A stretch of DNA of 64,000 nt from Strigamia acuminata (GCA_949358305.1 OX442320.1:3612259-3676258), one strand, 5' to 3'. Positions 1 through 12,000 are shown, counted from the first letter of the stretch. The notes: generated from the letters alone by a model not told the origin. Numbers and translations are program-made.

Positions 1-3000
1 CATTCCACTACTCCAACTCAAACACCTTTGATTACACCGACTGAAATATCTTTGACTTCACCCACTGAAACACCTTTGATTACACCAACTGAAATATCGT
101 TGACTTCTCCCACTGAAACGCCTTTGATTACACCAACTGAAATATCTTTGACTTCACCCACTGAAACACCTTTGATTACACCAACTGAAATATTTTTGAC
201 TTCACCCACTGAAATATCTCTGACTTCACCCACTGAAATATCTTTGACTTCACCCACTGAAATATCTTTGACTTCACCCACTGAAACACCTTTGATTACA
301 CCAACTGAAATATCTTTGACTTCACCCACTGAAATATCTTTGACTTCACCCACTGAAACACCTTTGATTACACTGACTGAAATATCTTTGACTTCACCCA
401 CTGAAATATCTTTGACTTCACCCACTGAAATATCCTTGACTTCACCCACTGAAATATCTCTGACTTCACCCACTGAAATATCTTTGACTTCACTCACTGA
501 AATATCTTTGACTTCACCCACTGAAACACCTTTGATTACACCAACTGAAATATCGTTGACTTCTTCCACTGAAACACCTTTGATTACACCAACTGAAATA
601 TCTTTGACTTCACCCACTGAAACACTTTTCATTACACCAACTGAAATATCTTTGACTTCTCCCACTGAAACACCTTTGATTACCCCGACTGAAATATCTT
701 TGACTTCATCCACTGAAACACCTTTGGTTACACCAACTGAAATATTGTTGACTTCTTCCACTGAAACACCTTTGATTACACCAACTGAAATATCTTTGAC
801 TTCACCCACTGAAACGCCTTTGATTACACCAACTGAAATATCTTTGACTTCACCCACTGAAACACCTTTGATTACACCAACTGAAATATCTTTGACTTCA
901 CCCACTGAAATATCTTTGACTTCACCCACTGAAATATCTTTGACTTCACCCACTGAAACACCTTTGGTTACACCAACTGAAATATTGTTGACTTCTTCCA
1001 CTGAAACACCTTTGATTACACCAACTGAAATATCTTTGACTTCACCCACTGAAACGCCTTTGATTACACCAACTGAAATATCTTTGACTTCACCCACTGA
1101 AACACCTTTGATTACACCAACTGAAATATCTTTGACTTCACCCACTGAAATATCTTTGACTTCTCCCACTGAAACACCTTTGATTACCCCGACTGAAATA
1201 TCTTTGACTTCATCCACTGAAATATCGTTGACTTCTCCCACTGAAACACCTTTGATTACAACAACTGAAATATCTTTGACTTCACCCACTGAAACACTTT
1301 TCATTACACCAACTGAAATATCTTTGACTTCTCCCACTGAAACACCTTTGATTACCCCGACTGAAATATCTTTGACTTCATCCACTGAAATATCTTTGAC
1401 TTCACCCACTGAAATATCTTTGACTTCACCCACTGAAATATCTTTGACTTCACCCACTGAAACACCTTTGGTTACACCAACTGAAATATTGTTGACTTCT
1501 TCCACTGAAACACCTTTGATTACACCAACTGAAATATCTTTGACTTCACCCACTGAAACGCCTTTGATTACACCAACTGAAATATCGTTGACTTCTTCCA
1601 CTGAAACACCTTTGATTACACCAACTGAAATATCTTTGACTTCACCCACTGAAATATCTTTGACTTCTCCCACTGAAACACCTTTGATTACCCCGACTGA
1701 AATATCTTTGACTTCATCCACTGAAATATCGTTGACTTCTCCCACTGAAACACCTTTGATTACACCAACTGAAATATCTTTGACTTCACCCACTGAAACA
1801 CTTTTCATTACACCAACTGAAATATCTTTGACTTCTCCCACTGAAACACCTTTGATTACCCCGACTGAAATATCTTTGACTTCATCCACTGAAATATCTT
1901 TGACTTCACCCACTGAAATATCTTTGACTTCACCCACTGAAATATCTTTGACTTCACCCACTGAAACACCTTTGGTTACACCAACTGAAATATTGTTGAC
2001 TTCTTCCACTGAAACACCTTTGATTACACCAACTGAAATATCTTTGACTTCACCCACTGAAACGCCTTTGATTACACCAACTGAAATATCGTTGACTTCT
2101 TCCACTGAAACACCTTTGATTACACCAACTGAAATATCTTTGACTTCACCCACTGAAATATCTTTGACTTCTCCCACTGAAACACCTTTGATTACCCCGA
2201 CTGAAATATCTTTGACTTCATCCACTGAAATATCGTTGACTTCTCCCACTGAAACACCTTTGATTACACCAACTGAAATATCTTTGACTTCACCCACTGA
2301 AACACTTTTCATTACACCAACTGAAATATCTTTGACTTCTCCCACTGAAACACCTTTGATTACCCCGACTGAAATATCTTTGACTTCATCCACTGAAATA
2401 TCTTTGACTTCACCCACTGAAATATCTTTGACTTCACCCACTGAAATATCTCTGACTTCACCCACTGAAATATCTTTGACTTCACCCACTGAAATATCTT
2501 TGACTTCACCCACTGAAATACCTTTGATTACACTGACTGAAATATCTTTGACTTCATCCACTGAAGTATCTTTGACTTCACCCACTGAAATATCTTTGAC
2601 TTCACCCACTGAAATATCTTTGACTTCACCCACTGAAACACCTTTGATTACACCAACTGAAATATCGTTGACTTCTCTCACTGAAACACCTTTGATTACA
2701 CCAACTGAAATATCTTTGACTTCACCCACTGAAACACTTTTCATTACACCAACTGAAATATCTTTGACTTCACCCACTGAAACACTTTTCATTACACCAA
2801 CTGAAATATCTTTGACTTCACCCACTGAAACACCTTTGATTACACCAACTGAAATATCGTTGACTTCTCTCACTGAAACACCTTTGATTACACCAACTGA
2901 AATATCTTTGACTTCACCCACTGAAACACTTTTCATTACACCAACTGAAATATCTTTGACTTCTCCCACTGAAACACCTTTGATTACCCCGACTGAAATA

Positions 3001-3506
3001 TCTTTGACTTCATCCACTGAAATATCTTTGACTTCACCCACTGAAATATCTTTGACTTCACCCACTGAAATATCTTTGACTTCACCCACTGAATCACCTT
3101 TGATTACACCAACTGAAATATTGTTGACTTCTTCCACTGAAACACCTTTGATTACACCAACTGAAATATCTTTGACTTCACCCACTGAAACACTTTTGAT
3201 TACACCAACTGAAATATCTTTGACTTCACCCACTGAAATATCTTTGACTTCACCCACTGAAACACCTTTGATTACACTGACTGAAGTATCTTTGACTTCA
3301 CCCACTGAAATATCTTTGACTTCATCCACTAAAATATCTTTGACTTCACCAACTGAAATATCTTTGATTACACCAACTGAAACACCTTTGATTACACCGA
3401 CTGAAATATCTTTGACTTCACCCACTGAAATATCTTTGACTTCACCCACTGAAACACCTACAACTATATCTACTGAGACATCTACAACTATATCTACTGA
3501 AACCAC
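1..3506 (+). repeat. 24-bp coding minisatellite (about 145 units)
   Basis: A 24-bp unit (one 8-residue mucin repeat) is repeated without frame loss. Unit variants alternate, with ISLTSPTE, TPLITPTE, ISLTSSTE, TLFITPTE, TPLVTPTE and ILLTSSTE the main ones. Because the period is a multiple of three, the opposite strand is also open for over 1,100 codons, which is a by-product of the repeat. Confidence 0.97.
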
Positions 3507-6500
3507 TACGCACCACTACACTGAAACCACTTCTACTACACACACTGTAACACCTACTGAAGCTCCAACACCACATTTATGTGATTGTAAATGCTTTTGT
3601 ACATGTCATTGTCATTGTCCATCTACAAAACCAATTGTAAAATCTCCTCCTACATCTCCTACTTCTCCAACATCAATTGTTACATCTCCTCAAAATGAGG
3701 AATGTCCCATCCTACACTTACCGATTGAAACATGTTCAGCATGTAATTCAGATGCAGATTGCAAAGAAAACAAAATATGTTGTTTGACATTAGGCAAAAA
3801 ATGCTGCGTGTCTCAAACTGCTGTAATTGAATTAATACCATGGGATATGTTTACTTCGTTAGCATGTCCAAATATAAATATGCAAGCCATCACTTGTAAG
3901 ACATGTAACTTAAAATGTAATGAAAACATTTGTTGTGACAAAGATGAAAAAATATGTTGCTTAACCGATGAGATGATCTATATTAGAGATGCAACCGATC
4001 CAGCAAATCCTAATGTTCCATTTTCACTGATGGTTCCAACTAAGCTTTGCCCAAATCAAACTATACCTTTAGAAGTTTGTACATTCTGTACGTCAGATAG
4101 TGATTGCAGGCTAACACAAGCCTGTTGTAATATTTTAGATGATAAATGTTGTATGAATATAGGGACATTAGTTGATTCACCAGCTACTTTAATTACAAAT
4201 ACTGCAACTCCTCCAACTGAAAGTATGGCAACTCCCACGACTATGTGCCCCATCATAAATTTACCGATAGATTCATGTTCTGTATGCGATGCAGACACAG
4301 ATTGCAATAAAAACAAAGATTGTTGTTTAACATCAGACAAAAAATGCTGCATGTCTCATAGTGCTATAATTGAAATGCTTCCATGGACTATTTTTGATTC
4401 ATCTGCATGTCCCAATATAAATATGCAAGCCATCACTTGTAAGACGTGTAACCTGAAATGCACAGAAAATAGTTGTTGTGATAAAGATGACAAAATCTGT
4501 TGCTTAACCGAACACTTAATCTATGTTAGAGATTCAGAGAACCCAACAAATCCCAATGTTCCATTTTCACTGATGATTACATCTAATCTCTGCCCAGATC
4601 AAGCTATACCTTTAGATGTTTGCACATTCTGTAAGTCAGATAGTGATTGCAGATTAACTCAATCCTGTTGTAATGTTTTAGGTGATAAATGTTGTATGAA
4701 TACTGGGACATTAATTGATTCATCCGATAAGTTACCTATGATTATTGGAACACCTACTACGGCCATTACTGAAACTCCTATAACTGCATGTCCCATCTTA
4801 AAAATACCAATTGATTCATGTTCTGTTTGTAATTCAGATACAGACTGCAATCAAAACACAATCTGTTGTTCCTCATTGCATCAAAAATGCTGCATCTCTC
4901 AAAGTGCAGTAGTCGAAATGCTTCCATGGAATGTTTTTGATTCATCTGCCTGTCCAAACATTAATATGCAAGCCATTACTTGTAAGACGTGTAACCTGAA
5001 ATGCACAGAAAATAGTTGTTGTGATAAAGATGACAAAATCTGTTGCTTAACCGAAAACTTAATCTATGTCAGAGATTCAGAGAACCCAACAAATCCCGAT
5101 GTTCCATTTTCACTGATGATTCCATCTAAGCTTTGCCCAAAACAAACAGTACCTTTAGACGTTTGTACATACTGTACCTCAGATAGTGACTGCAGGTTAA
5201 CACAATCTTGTTGTAATATCTTTAATGACAAATGTTGTATGAATATTGGGACATTAATTGATTCACCTACTACATCAGTTGCAATTACTGGAACACCTCC
5301 AACTGCATTGCCCGGGACACCTCCAACTGCATTTCCCGGACCACCTCCAACTGTATTTACCTGGACGCCTCCAACTGTATTTAACTGGACGCATCCAACT
5401 GTATTTACCGGGACACATCCAACTGCATTTACTGAAACACATCTACCTGTATTTTCTGAAAACCCTACTACTACAATTACTGGCACATCTCCAACTGCAT
5501 TTACTGAAACACATCCACCTCCATTTACCGGAACACCCCCAACTGTATGTACCAGAACATCCCCAATGACATTTACCAGAACACCTTCAACTGTATGTAC
5601 CGGGACACCTCCACCTGCATTTACCGGGACACCTCCACCTGCATTTACCGGGAAACCTCCAACTTCAATTATTGACCCTCCTCTGACTGCATGTCCCATC
5701 TTAAACGTACCAATAAACGCACCAATAGACTCTTGTTCTTTGTGTAATTCAGACACAGATTGCACGGAAAACCAAATTTGTTGTTTGATTTCCAAGAAAA
5801 AATGCTGCATGACTCAAAGTGCCATAATTGAAATGTATCAAATCAGCCTTTTTGATTCATCCGCTTGTCCTAATACTAATATGCTGGCAATTGCTTGTTC
5901 GACGTGTAACATAAAATGCAGAGAAAAGAGTTGTTGTGAGAAGGATAGAAAAATATGTTGCTTAACCGAAGAGATAATCTACGTTAGAGAGTCAAACGAT
6001 CCAACTAATCCTAAGGTTCCGTTTTCAATGATGATAACATCGAATGTTTGCCCAGAGCAAACAGTTCCGTTAAATGTTTGTAAATACTGCAAATCAGATA
6101 AAAATTGCAGACCAACTCAATATTGTTGTAAAATTTTTAATTCTAATTGCTGTATGAATGTTGGTTCGTTAATTGATCTACCTGATGGCGTAACTACAAT
6201 TACTGAAACACCTTCAACTGTCGCTACTAAACCAGCAATAACACAAATCCCGCCACCAACTCATTGCTGTAATTGTGCATGCAGTTGTCTCTGCAATTGT
6301 GACTGTCCCTACACAACATTAACGCCAAATACTGCCACTCCAAGTTATACAACAATTGCATCAGTCATTATTGAATGTCCCATCATAAGCATAGCACTGG
6401 AATCATGTTCTGTGTGCAAATCCCATGCAGACTGCAAAGAAAACCAAATTTGTTGTTTGACATCGGGCAAAAAATGCTGCATCTCAAAGACCGCCGTAGT

Positions 6501-8727
6501 TGAAATGCTTCCATGGAATATTTTTGATTCGTCCGCATGTCCAGATTTAAACATGCAAGCTATCGCTTGTAAGACATGTAACTTACAATGTATGGGGAAT
6601 TATATTTGTTGTGACAAACGTGAGAAAATATGTTGCTTGACCGAAGAGATGATCTATATTAGAGAAGTGACCGATCCTGCAAATCCGAATGTTCCGTTTT
6701 CACTGATGATTACGTCTAACGTGTGCCCAGATCAGACTATACCGTTAGATGTTTGTACATTCTGTAATTCAGATAGTGATTGCAGACTTACTCAAACCTG
6801 TTGTGACATTTTAGAAGATAAATGTTGTGCGAATGTTGGGACATTGATTGACGCACCGGCTACGTTATTCACAACTACTGGAACTCCGGGGACTGAGATA
6901 AGTCCTCCAATTACGTGCCCCGTCATAAATTTACCGATAAAAACATGTTCGGCGTGTAATTCGGACGCAGATTGCAAAGAAAACAATAAATGCTGTTTGA
7001 CATCGGACACAAAATGCTGCATTTCTCAAACTGTCGTAATTGAAACACTTCCGTGGGATATTTTTGATTCGTCCGCGTGTCCGAATATAAATATGCAAGC
7101 CATCACTTGTAAGACGTGTAACTTGAAATGTAAAGAAAATATTTGCTGTGACAAAGATGAAAAAATATGTTGTTTAACCGCAGATTTAGTCTATATTAGA
7201 GATTCAAAGAACCCCACAAATTCTAACGTTCCATTTTCGCTGATGATTGCGTCCAAGCATTGCCCAAATCAAAATATACCTTTAGATGTTTGCACATTCT
7301 GTAAGTCAGATAGTGATTGCAGATCAACTCAATCCTGTTGTAATATTTTGGGTGATAAATGCTGTATGAATTTTGGGCCATTGATTGATTCACCGGCCAC
7401 ATTGAATACAATTACTGAAAGTCCTGAAACTGGTATTACTCCTGAAACTGGTATTTCTGAAACTCCTGCAAGTCCTGTAACTCCTCCAACTGTATGCCCC
7501 ACCATAAATTTACCAATAGAAAAATGTTCGGCCTGTAATTTAGACGCAGATTGCAAAGAAAACAAAATATGCTGTTTGACATCGGACACAAAATGCTGCA
7601 CGTCTCAAACTGCCGCAATTGAAACACTTTCGTGGAATATTTTTGATTCATCTGCATGTCCAAACATTAAAATGCAAGCCATCACTTGTAAGACGTGTAA
7701 CTTAAAATGCACAGAAAATAATTGTTGCGAAAAAGATGAAAAAATATGTTGCTTGACCGACGAGAAAATCTACATTCGAGATTTTAAAGATCCATCAAAT
7801 CCCAACGTTCCATTTTCACTCATGATTCCATCTAAGCTTTGCCCAGATCAAGCTATACCTTTAGATGTTTGTACATTCTGTAAGTCAGATAGTGATTGCA
7901 GATTAACTCAATCCTGTTGTGATATTTTAGGTGATAAATGTTGTATGAATATTGGGACATTGATTGATTCGCCCGTTACGTTACTTACCATGCCTGACGC
8001 CCGTGCCAATCCGATTACCGAAACTCCTTTAAGTGCATGCCCCACCATTAACATACCAATAGAAACATGTTCTGGCTGTATTCCAAACGCGTATTGCAAA
8101 GACAACGCAATTTGTTGTTTGACATCAAGTGACGGATGCTGCGTATCTCAAACTTCCGTCGTTGCAATGTTTGCGATCAGTAGTTTCGATTCGTCCGCTT
8201 GTCCTAATAAGAATATGGTGGCCATTGCATGTTTGACTTGTAGCATAAAATGCACACACAAGAGTTGTTGCGACAAAGATCGAAAAATATGCTGTATTAA
8301 TAGACACACAATTTATATTAGAGATTCGGCTAATCCCCAAAGTGCCGATGTTCCATTTTCGCTGCTGATTTCGTCTAATTTCTGCCCGAACCGAGTCGTG
8401 CCGTTAAATGTTTGTAAATTCTGCAAGTCGGATAGTGACTGCAAAGTAACTCAACACTGTTGTAATATTTTAAAGGATAAATGTTGTATGAATTTCGGTG
8501 CGTTGATTGATTCACCTGGCACGTCGATGGTAAAGTTTAACAATAATTTCACTTGTCCCAGAATTCAGCCGACTGTGAGAGATTGCCGGAGTTGTTCCTC
8601 GGACGTAAACTGCGAGGAGAAAGAGAAATGTTGTGATACGGGAAATCGTAGATGTTGTGTTGATTTCGCAACTGTGTACGAAGCTATGAATATTTTTGAT
8701 TCTAATAAATTAAATGAGAATTTATGA
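1..8727 (+). CDS. Giant secreted-type mucin/WAP-like multidomain protein (5' partial)
   Basis: The frame is open from base 1, so the true start and any signal peptide lie outside the window; it stops at 8727 (about 2,900 codons visible). Codons up to about nt 3560 are an uninterrupted Thr/Ser/Pro/Glu repeat of 8 residues (ISLTSPTE, TPLITPTE and variants), a likely O-glycosylated mucin stalk. Then comes a strictly alternating Cys linker (nt 3580-3618, CDCKCFCTCHCHC). Eight units of about 160 residues follow, starting near nt 3713, 4245, 4788, 5691, 6376, 6916, 7493 and 8037. Each unit has three WAP-like modules of the form CP...C..C.SD.DC.....CC....KCC. One extra module (nt 8555-8660) ends the protein, making 25. 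A Pro/Thr linker (5270-5680) and a second CxC linker (about 6265-6306) separate units 3, 4 and 5. The WAP (four-disulfide core) assignment rests on Cys spacing; protease-inhibitor or antimicrobial function is not shown. An extracellular matrix, silk, mucus or cuticle role is inference. Confidence 0.85.
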   Translation, partial: HSTTPTQTPLITPTEISLTSPTETPLITPTEISLTSPTETPLITPTEISLTSPTETPLITPTEIFLTSPTEISLTSPTEISLTSPTEISLTSPTETPLITPTEISLTSPTEISLTSPTETPLITLTEISLTSPTEISLTSPTEISLTSPTEISLTSPTEISLTSLTEISLTSPTETPLITPTEISLTSSTETPLITPTEISLTSPTETLFITPTEISLTSPTETPLITPTEISLTSSTETPLVTPTEILLTSSTETPLITPTEISLTSPTETPLITPTEISLTSPTETPLITPTEISLTSPTEISLTSPTEISLTSPTETPLVTPTEILLTSSTETPLITPTEISLTSPTETPLITPTEISLTSPTETPLITPTEISLTSPTEISLTSPTETPLITPTEISLTSSTEISLTSPTETPLITTTEISLTSPTETLFITPTEISLTSPTETPLITPTEISLTSSTEISLTSPTEISLTSPTEISLTSPTETPLVTPTEILLTSSTETPLITPTEISLTSPTETPLITPTEISLTSSTETPLITPTEISLTSPTEISLTSPTETPLITPTEISLTSSTEISLTSPTETPLITPTEISLTSPTETLFITPTEISLTSPTETPLITPTEISLTSSTEISLTSPTEISLTSPTEISLTSPTETPLVTPTEILLTSSTETPLITPTEISLTSPTETPLITPTEISLTSSTETPLITPTEISLTSPTEISLTSPTETPLITPTEISLTSSTEISLTSPTETPLITPTEISLTSPTETLFITPTEISLTSPTETPLITPTEISLTSSTEISLTSPTEISLTSPTEISLTSPTEISLTSPTEISLTSPTEIPLITLTEISLTSSTEVSLTSPTEISLTSPTEISLTSPTETPLITPTEISLTSLTETPLITPTEISLTSPTETLFITPTEISLTSPTETLFITPTEISLTSPTETPLITPTEISLTSLTETPLITPTEISLTSPTETLFITPTEISLTSPTETPLITPTEISLTSSTEISLTSPTEISLTSPTEISLTSPTESPLITPTEILLTSSTETPLITPTEISLTSPTETLLITPTEISLTSPTEISLTSPTETPLITLTEVSLTSPTEISLTSSTKISLTSPTEISLITPTETPLITPTEISLTSPTEISLTSPTETPTTISTETSTTISTETTTHHYTETTSTTHTVTPTEAPTPHLCDCKCFCTCHCHCPSTKPIVKSPPTSPTSPTSIVTSPQNEECPILHLPIETCSACNSDADCKENKICCLTLGKKCCVSQTAVIELIPWDMFTSLACPNINMQAITCKTCNLKCNENICCDKDEKICCLTDEMIYIRDATDPANPNVPFSLMVPTKLCPNQTIPLEVCTFCTSDSDCRLTQACCNILDDKCCMNIGTLVDSPATLITNTATPPTESMATPTTMCPIINLPIDSCSVCDADTDCNKNKDCCLTSDKKCCMSHSAIIEMLPWTIFDSSACPNINMQAITCKTCNLKCTENSCCDKDDKICCLTEHLIYVRDSENPTNPNVPFSLMITSNLCPDQAIPLDVCTFCKSDSDCRLTQSCCNVLGDKCCMNTGTLIDSSDKLPMIIGTPTTAITETPITACPILKIPIDSCSVCNSDTDCNQNTICCSSLHQKCCISQSAVVEMLPWNVFDSSACPNINMQAITCKTCNLKCTENSCCDKDDKICCLTENLIYVRDSENPTNPDVPFSLMIPSKLCPKQTVPLDVCTYCTSDSDCRLTQSCCNIFNDKCCMNIGTLIDSPTTSVAITGTPPTALPGTPPTAFPGPPPTVFTWTPPTVFNWTHPTVFTGTHPTAFTETHLPVFSENPTTTITGTSPTAFTETHPPPFTGTPPTVCTRTSPMTFTRTPSTVCTGTPPPAFTGTPPPAFTGKPPTSIIDPPLTACPILNVPINAPIDSCSLCNSDTDCTENQICCLISKKKCCMTQSAIIEMYQISLFDSSACPNTNMLAIACSTCNIKCREKSCCEKDRKICCLTEEIIYVRESNDPTNPKVPFSMMITSNVCPEQTVPLNVCKYCKSDKNCRPTQYCCKIFNSNCCMNVGSLIDLPDGVTTITETPSTVATKPAITQIPPPTHCCNCACSCLCNCDCPYTTLTPNTATPSYTTIASVIIECPIISIALESCSVCKSHADCKENQICCLTSGKKCCISKTAVVEMLPWNIFDSSACPDLNMQAIACKTCNLQCMGNYICCDKREKICCLTEEMIYIREVTDPANPNVPFSLMITSNVCPDQTIPLDVCTFCNSDSDCRLTQTCCDILEDKCCANVGTLIDAPATLFTTTGTPGTEISPPITCPVINLPIKTCSACNSDADCKENNKCCLTSDTKCCISQTVVIETLPWDIFDSSACPNINMQAITCKTCNLKCKENICCDKDEKICCLTADLVYIRDSKNPTNSNVPFSLMIASKHCPNQNIPLDVCTFCKSDSDCRSTQSCCNILGDKCCMNFGPLIDSPATLNTITESPETGITPETGISETPASPVTPPTVCPTINLPIEKCSACNLDADCKENKICCLTSDTKCCTSQTAAIETLSWNIFDSSACPNIKMQAITCKTCNLKCTENNCCEKDEKICCLTDEKIYIRDFKDPSNPNVPFSLMIPSKLCPDQAIPLDVCTFCKSDSDCRLTQSCCDILGDKCCMNIGTLIDSPVTLLTMPDARANPITETPLSACPTINIPIETCSGCIPNAYCKDNAICCLTSSDGCCVSQTSVVAMFAISSFDSSACPNKNMVAIACLTCSIKCTHKSCCDKDRKICCINRHTIYIRDSANPQSADVPFSLLISSNFCPNRVVPLNVCKFCKSDSDCKVTQHCCNILKDKCCMNFGALIDSPGTSMVKFNNNFTCPRIQPTVRDCRSCSSDVNCEEKEKCCDTGNRRCCVDFATVYEAMNIFDSNKLNENL
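961..2472 (+). repeat. 504-bp higher-order repeat inside the mucin array (3 copies)
   Basis: The rare variant pair TPLVTPTE-ILLTSSTE recurs at 961, 1465 and 1969, exactly 504 bp (21 units) apart. The order of unit variants between these points is the same in all three blocks apart from a few substitutions. A shorter 240-bp step links 721 to 961. This shows recent unequal exchange of 21-unit blocks. Confidence 0.85.
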
Positions 8728-8831
8728 TAAATGCCTGTAAAAATTATTTAGAAGATTGTAATATTTTATCACAGTTTCCTCTATCTGAGGACAATTCATT
8801 GTAATTAAAAACCGTTTGATTTCTACTATTT

Positions 8832-8981
8832 AATAAAAAATTTAATTTTGTGTAAATAAAAAAATTAGTTTATGGTAATTGTATTTAGCCATCTGATCTT
8901 GTTATTATTAAAAAGTATTCTTCTTTATTTGAAACATCCTGTAAGTTAATACACTGTATTTTTACTTTCTCTTACAATAAA
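8832..8981 (+). terminator. Polyadenylation signals after the mucin/WAP gene
   Basis: AATAAA occurs at 8832-8837, 8855-8860 and 8976-8981 in an AT-rich 3' UTR that begins after the stop at 8727. They separate this gene from the next signal-peptide ATG at 9041, so the two are read as separate genes. Confidence 0.6.
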
Positions 8982-9040
8982 AATGTTTTATTAAAAAAAA
9001 AAAAACTTAATTCATTGTGAAGAGTCTGACGTTTGAAATC

Positions 9041-12000
9041 ATGACTTTCACTGCATATATCAACACAATATATTGGGTTGTGATCTTAACATTACCAAAA
9101 GACTCAGGAAGTAATAAATCAATTCAAAGACATCGGACAAATCATGCTAACGGTAAGTTCACACATTCAATATCATTAAAACTTTAATATAATAGTTTTT
9201 AAATTAAAAACAACAGATGAACACAACACAATCAAGCCTTTTCTAGAAAACTGTCGAGTAGAACTCGCGCATCCATCTCAATGTCAATCCTGTCTATCAC
9301 ATCTAGATTGCGATGACAGTCAACAATGCTGCCGTACAATCAACCAAAATTGTTGCACCACGAATGCTAACCAATTCCAATGCCCCAAAACCATCCCTCC
9401 CATCAAAACATGCAAATCGTGTAATTTAAACACAAGTTGCAACTCTGCAGAGCAATGCTGCAGCGTAGGGAACAAAATGTGCTGCCTGCAAACAAATGAC
9501 CTACCAATATCGAGAAATCTTTCTCCACTCGGTCTGCAATCGCGAAAACCTTTCCATTCTTGTCCAACCAAACTGTCAACGGGATTAAAGTGCAATTTTT
9601 GCCACCGTGACTCAGATTGCCACGATAACCAAATATGCTGCCTCATTAGCGATAGAAAATGCTGCGTTAGAGGCACCGGCCTTTTTGCCCGTTCCGATTC
9701 CGTCGCTAAGCCTGATTTAATAACGTGTCAGATGCCGGCCACGTTTCCCGTTCTGGAATACAAGACGTACAAATGTACCTCGTGTACCTCGACCGAACAT
9801 TGCGATAATAACGACACGTGTTGCACGTTTACAAACACAAAGTGTTGTTCGTCCCACAAGACTGTCGTTTCGTTTTATCTAACCAGGGTTTTGGATCGCG
9901 AATCGTTTTGTCCTAGCAGGTACATGCGACGACTGGGATGCAAAACCTGCTCCATTGATTGTGTGCAGAAAGATTGCTGCGATAGTGACGTCAGGATATG
10001 TTGTGTTGGTCAGAACAACATTTTGGTCGAACATACGCACGACGCGAAAAGTCCCAGAGAAAAATTCTTGGTTTTGAGGGCGGAAGTAACTCAGTGCCCA
10101 CCAAATGCAGTGCCTTTAGACGTGTGCACGTTCTGCTCTTCGGGTAAACCCTGCACTCCGCACATGAAATGCTGCAGCGTATTGGGCGGCAAGCAATGTT
10201 GCATGGCTGTGGGGATTTTAATCGAGCCGGAGTTTTCTTGTCCCGTCGTCACGCTGGTGATAAGCGATTGCACAAGCTGTGAATCGGATGCGAACTGCTT
10301 GGACGATAAAAAATGCTGCGAAACAACAACCGGTAAGTGTTGTGTCGGTCCGGGCGATCCGATGGATAAATTTATTTGTCCCGCTTCTAAACCGGCAATA
10401 AACAATTGCAAAAGCTGTACGGCGGATGCGAATTGCCCGGACAATAAGAAATGCTGCGATACACCAACCGGTAAGTGTTGTGTCGGTACGGATGATACGC
10501 TGGATACGTTTACTTGTCCCGTTGTTAAACCGACAATAAACAATTGCAAAAGCTGTACGGCGGATGCAAATTGCTCGCCCAATAAAAAATGCTGCGATAC
10601 AACATCTGGACAGTGTTGTATCGGTCCGGGTGATGTAGTGGATGCGATTACTTGTCCCGTTGTTAAACCGGTAGTGGCCGTTTGCAAGAGCTGTTTTACA
10701 GACTCGAATTGCATGGACGGTAACATATGCTGCGATACAGCAAGTGGTAGGTGTTGTTTCGGTAAGGGTGATGAAGTGGATACTTTTACCTGTCCCAATA
10801 TTCAACCGGTGTTAACCGTTTGCGCAATTTGTGAAGTGGATTCCGACTGCTTGCATAATAAAAAATGCTGCCTTACTACAAATGGTCTGTGTTGTATCGG
10901 TAAGGGTGATTTAGCGGAGGATTTGGTTTGTCCCGCTGTTAAACCAGTAATAAGCAATTGTTTGAGCTGTATGGTGGACGAGAATTGCTTGGACGATAAA
11001 AAATGCTGCGATACAACAGCTGGAATGTGTTGTATCAGTGAGGTTGATATAGTGGATGAGTTTACTTGTCCTGTTGCTAAACCGGTAATAAGCGATTGCA
11101 TGAGTTGTCATGCGGATGAGAATTGCTTGGATAAAAAGAAATGCTGCGATACAGCATCTGGTAAGTGCTGCATCGGCACGGTTGACACAGTGGATGAGTT
11201 GACTTGTCCTGCTTATAAGCCGGTAGTAATCACTTGTATAAGATGTGATAATTCTGCGGATTGCTTGGGCGATAAAATATGCTGCGAAACAACAAGAGAT
11301 AAGTGTTGTATTGATAAAGGGGATTTGATACCCCCATCGAAGCCGACATCATTCCCAATCGTGGAAGGTAAGTTTCACAATTTTTTTAAAATTATTCTGA
11401 ACTATACAAGTTAAAAAATTTGGCTTGGTAAAAACTGCAGCTGTATTACAAACTGCATTTGTTAATAAGCCCTATTTATTTTTTGATGTAAAATGCATTT
11501 TTTGGAAACTTTGTTTATATGCATTCCCCTGCTGCTAATTCCTACAATATACTATATCCAGACAGATTTTCATGCCTATAACTACATATCGTTTTGTTAA
11601 TACAAGTGTCACAAAATCTGTTCGTTAGGGTTAGGTGTTTAGAATCCTCCAAGTTCCTTTTGTACAACTGTTATTTACATGTAGGATCTTCTACCTTATT
11701 ATTTAAGGTTTGAAGTCTAAAATGAGTGGTGCAATCTGGTTCTGTTATGTCAGGGGCAGGAGAATGCCAGGCATGCAAGTGGTAAAAAGATTAGCAGGAA
11801 ACAAGATGTGGCTAACAAAGATAAAATAAGCCTGGTTCGGGCTATCACTGCAAAAAAAATTTGGATTTTCAAAAAAAAAAAGTCATTGGAAAGTTAAAAG
11901 TGAAATTGGATAAATTCCAATTTGGAAATATAGAAAGGAAATGGGAAATATTTTTTAGAAAGTTGAGTTTCTGTAAATTTTCAACACTGAAAGATAATGT

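Noticed and set aside
18-3506. Open frame of over 1,100 codons on the minus strand (SVGEVKDI repeats)
   Set aside because: It is the mirror of the 24-bp coding repeat: a period divisible by three leaves several frames open. The plus frame continues into the Cys-rich domains and is the real one.
5064-5810. Minus-strand Val/Gly-rich open frame
   Set aside because: Antisense of the Pro/Thr linker in the mucin/WAP gene.
8728-9040. Joining the mucin/WAP gene and the 15-module gene into one
   Set aside because: There is a stop at 8727, three AATAAA signals, and a fresh ATG with signal peptide and good donor at 9041.
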